From NCBI GenBank assembly GCA_044351265.1, contig JBILGC010000002.1, forward strand, positions 49,686-113,685: DNA of 64,000 nucleotides, written 5' to 3'. Shown here in pieces: positions 63,458-64,000 of the stretch. The translations under genes and the position numbers were made by a program. Source of the stretch: JAJTFA01 sp044351265. Lineage in GTDB: Bacteria > Bacteroidota > Bacteroidia > UKL13-3. The notes under the pieces were generated by a model. It worked only from the letters and a program-made list of their open reading frames with translations, made no database searches and was not told the origin of the DNA. Every line of letters starts with the position of its first letter. Within the stretch, counting starts at the first letter, position 1.

Positions 63458-64000
63458 ATGCCGCTGCACCCCATTTTACTGATGATTGCCAAAGGCGAAA
63501 GCGAAACGCTTGATTTTAAAAAAACCATATCAAGTGCCGCTAAAATTGCCAAAACCATGGCTGCATTTGCCAACCACAAAGGCGGTACGCTGCTGGTTGG
63601 GGTTAATGATAATAAAACCATTTCAGGTGTTAAAAGTGAGGATGAAAAGTATATGCTCGATTTGGCTGCTGCCTTTTACTGCAAACCAGAAGTAAAGCTG
63701 GAGCTAACAGAATGGGAGCTAGGAAACAAAACAGTAATAGAGGCAAAAATCAATGAAGGTAAAGATAAGCCATACTATGCAAAGGATGAAGACGGAAAGT
63801 GGTGGGTATATGTGCGGGTAAAGGACCAATCATTGCTTGCCAGCAAGGTAGTGGTTGATGTGCTTAAGCGCCAATCAGCTAATCAAAACACGCTTATTAC
63901 CTATACCAAACATGAGCAGTCTTTGCTTCATTATCTTGATAAGAACCATAAGATAACCCTTAAGCAGTTGTGCAAGCTATTAAACATTTCAAGGTGGCGC
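63458..64000 (+). CDS. AlbA_2 (divergent AAA-4) domain protein, partial
   Basis: The ATG at 63458 opens a frame that runs without stop to the end of the window (181 residues). It matches the AlbA_2/Schlafen-like putative DNA-binding domain: GESETLDFKKTISSAAKI, KTMAAFANHKGGTLLVGV and PYYAKDEDGKWWVYVRV. Full-length proteins are usually transcriptional regulators or DNA-binding factors with an ATPase-like C-terminus. The gene is truncated by the window edge. The region from about 160 (ITLKQLCKLLNISRW) looks like the start of a helix-turn-helix. Confidence 0.82.
   Translation, partial: MPLHPILLMIAKGESETLDFKKTISSAAKIAKTMAAFANHKGGTLLVGVNDNKTISGVKSEDEKYMLDLAAAFYCKPEVKLELTEWELGNKTVIEAKINEGKDKPYYAKDEDGKWWVYVRVKDQSLLASKVVVDVLKRQSANQNTLITYTKHEQSLLHYLDKNHKITLKQLCKLLNISRWR

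Noticed and set aside
1..64000. Prophage, integrative element or defence island
   Set aside because: No integrase, transposase, phage structural, restriction or CRISPR gene and no flanking direct repeats were seen; nearly all genes are housekeeping or typical Bacteroidota genes.

Overview
The window reads as a chromosomal segment of a heterotrophic, pigmented member of the Bacteroidota. Support comes from several independent signs: proteins with T9SS-type C-terminal sorting domains (M43 protease, beta-lactamase-like hydrolase) and a gliding-motility-type C-terminal domain protein; a TonB-dependent receptor with a carboxypeptidase-D-like N-terminal domain; the 630-residue type of amidophosphoribosyltransferase; DUF4175, DUF3108, GIN-domain and Big_5 proteins typical of the phylum; and promoters of the TTTG / TAnnTTTG type. 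No rRNA, tRNA, CRISPR array, insertion sequence or phage gene was seen. Composition is fairly even, except for an AT-rich stretch at about 24.9-27.3 kb.

Layout. 0-3 kb: end of menD, menB (menaquinone), purE and purK (purines). 3-11 kb: a carotenoid locus. On the minus strand are a TonB-dependent receptor, crtI, crtB, an exported unknown protein and idi; divergently on the plus strand are a crtD-type desaturase and a cruF-type hydratase, followed by radC. 11.8-16.5 kb: gtrA-like protein, a degenerate lytic transglycosylase with LysM, gatA, tatA and an RluB-type pseudouridine synthase. 16.7-25.8 kb: a tightly overlapping plus-strand series (catalytic and non-catalytic M16 peptidases, CHU_C surface protein, ybeY), then mnmG, a methyltransferase and a broken Big_5 lipoprotein gene. 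This stretch carries three near-consensus parS sites (18.5, 21.3 and 21.5 kb). 25.8-26.2 kb: a 404-bp AT-rich intergenic region with DnaA-box-like sequences. 26-34.7 kb: pheS, small lipoprotein, lptB, purF-type gene, thioredoxin-like protein, DUF4175 coiled-coil protein, ndk.

34.7-45 kb: DUF3108 protein, ALDH7-type dehydrogenase, a CAP/OmpA-like secreted protein, PhoD-type phosphatase, M43 protease, MGMT-like protein, beta-lactamase-like hydrolase, OsmC. 45-54.8 kb (minus): an envelope regulatory unit (ECF sigma factor, membrane anti-sigma-like protein, GIN/beta-barrel protein), a DUF3298-like protein and two M1 peptidases, one apparently fused to an outer-membrane barrel. 54.9-60.7 kb (plus): TPR protein, ComA-like protein, YqeY, LOG-family protein, MaeB malic enzyme. 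60.7-64 kb: lycopene cyclase and carotene hydroxylase (minus), isocitrate dehydrogenase (minus) and the start of an AlbA_2-domain gene.

Taken together, the two carotenoid loci encode nearly every step from IPP to a monocyclic hydroxylated carotenoid of the saproxanthin type; only GGPP synthase (crtE) is absent. The signals most worth pursuing are the parS cluster beside mnmG with a nearby origin-like AT-rich region, the lytic transglycosylase homologue without its catalytic Glu, the M1 peptidase/barrel fusion and the broken lipoprotein gene.
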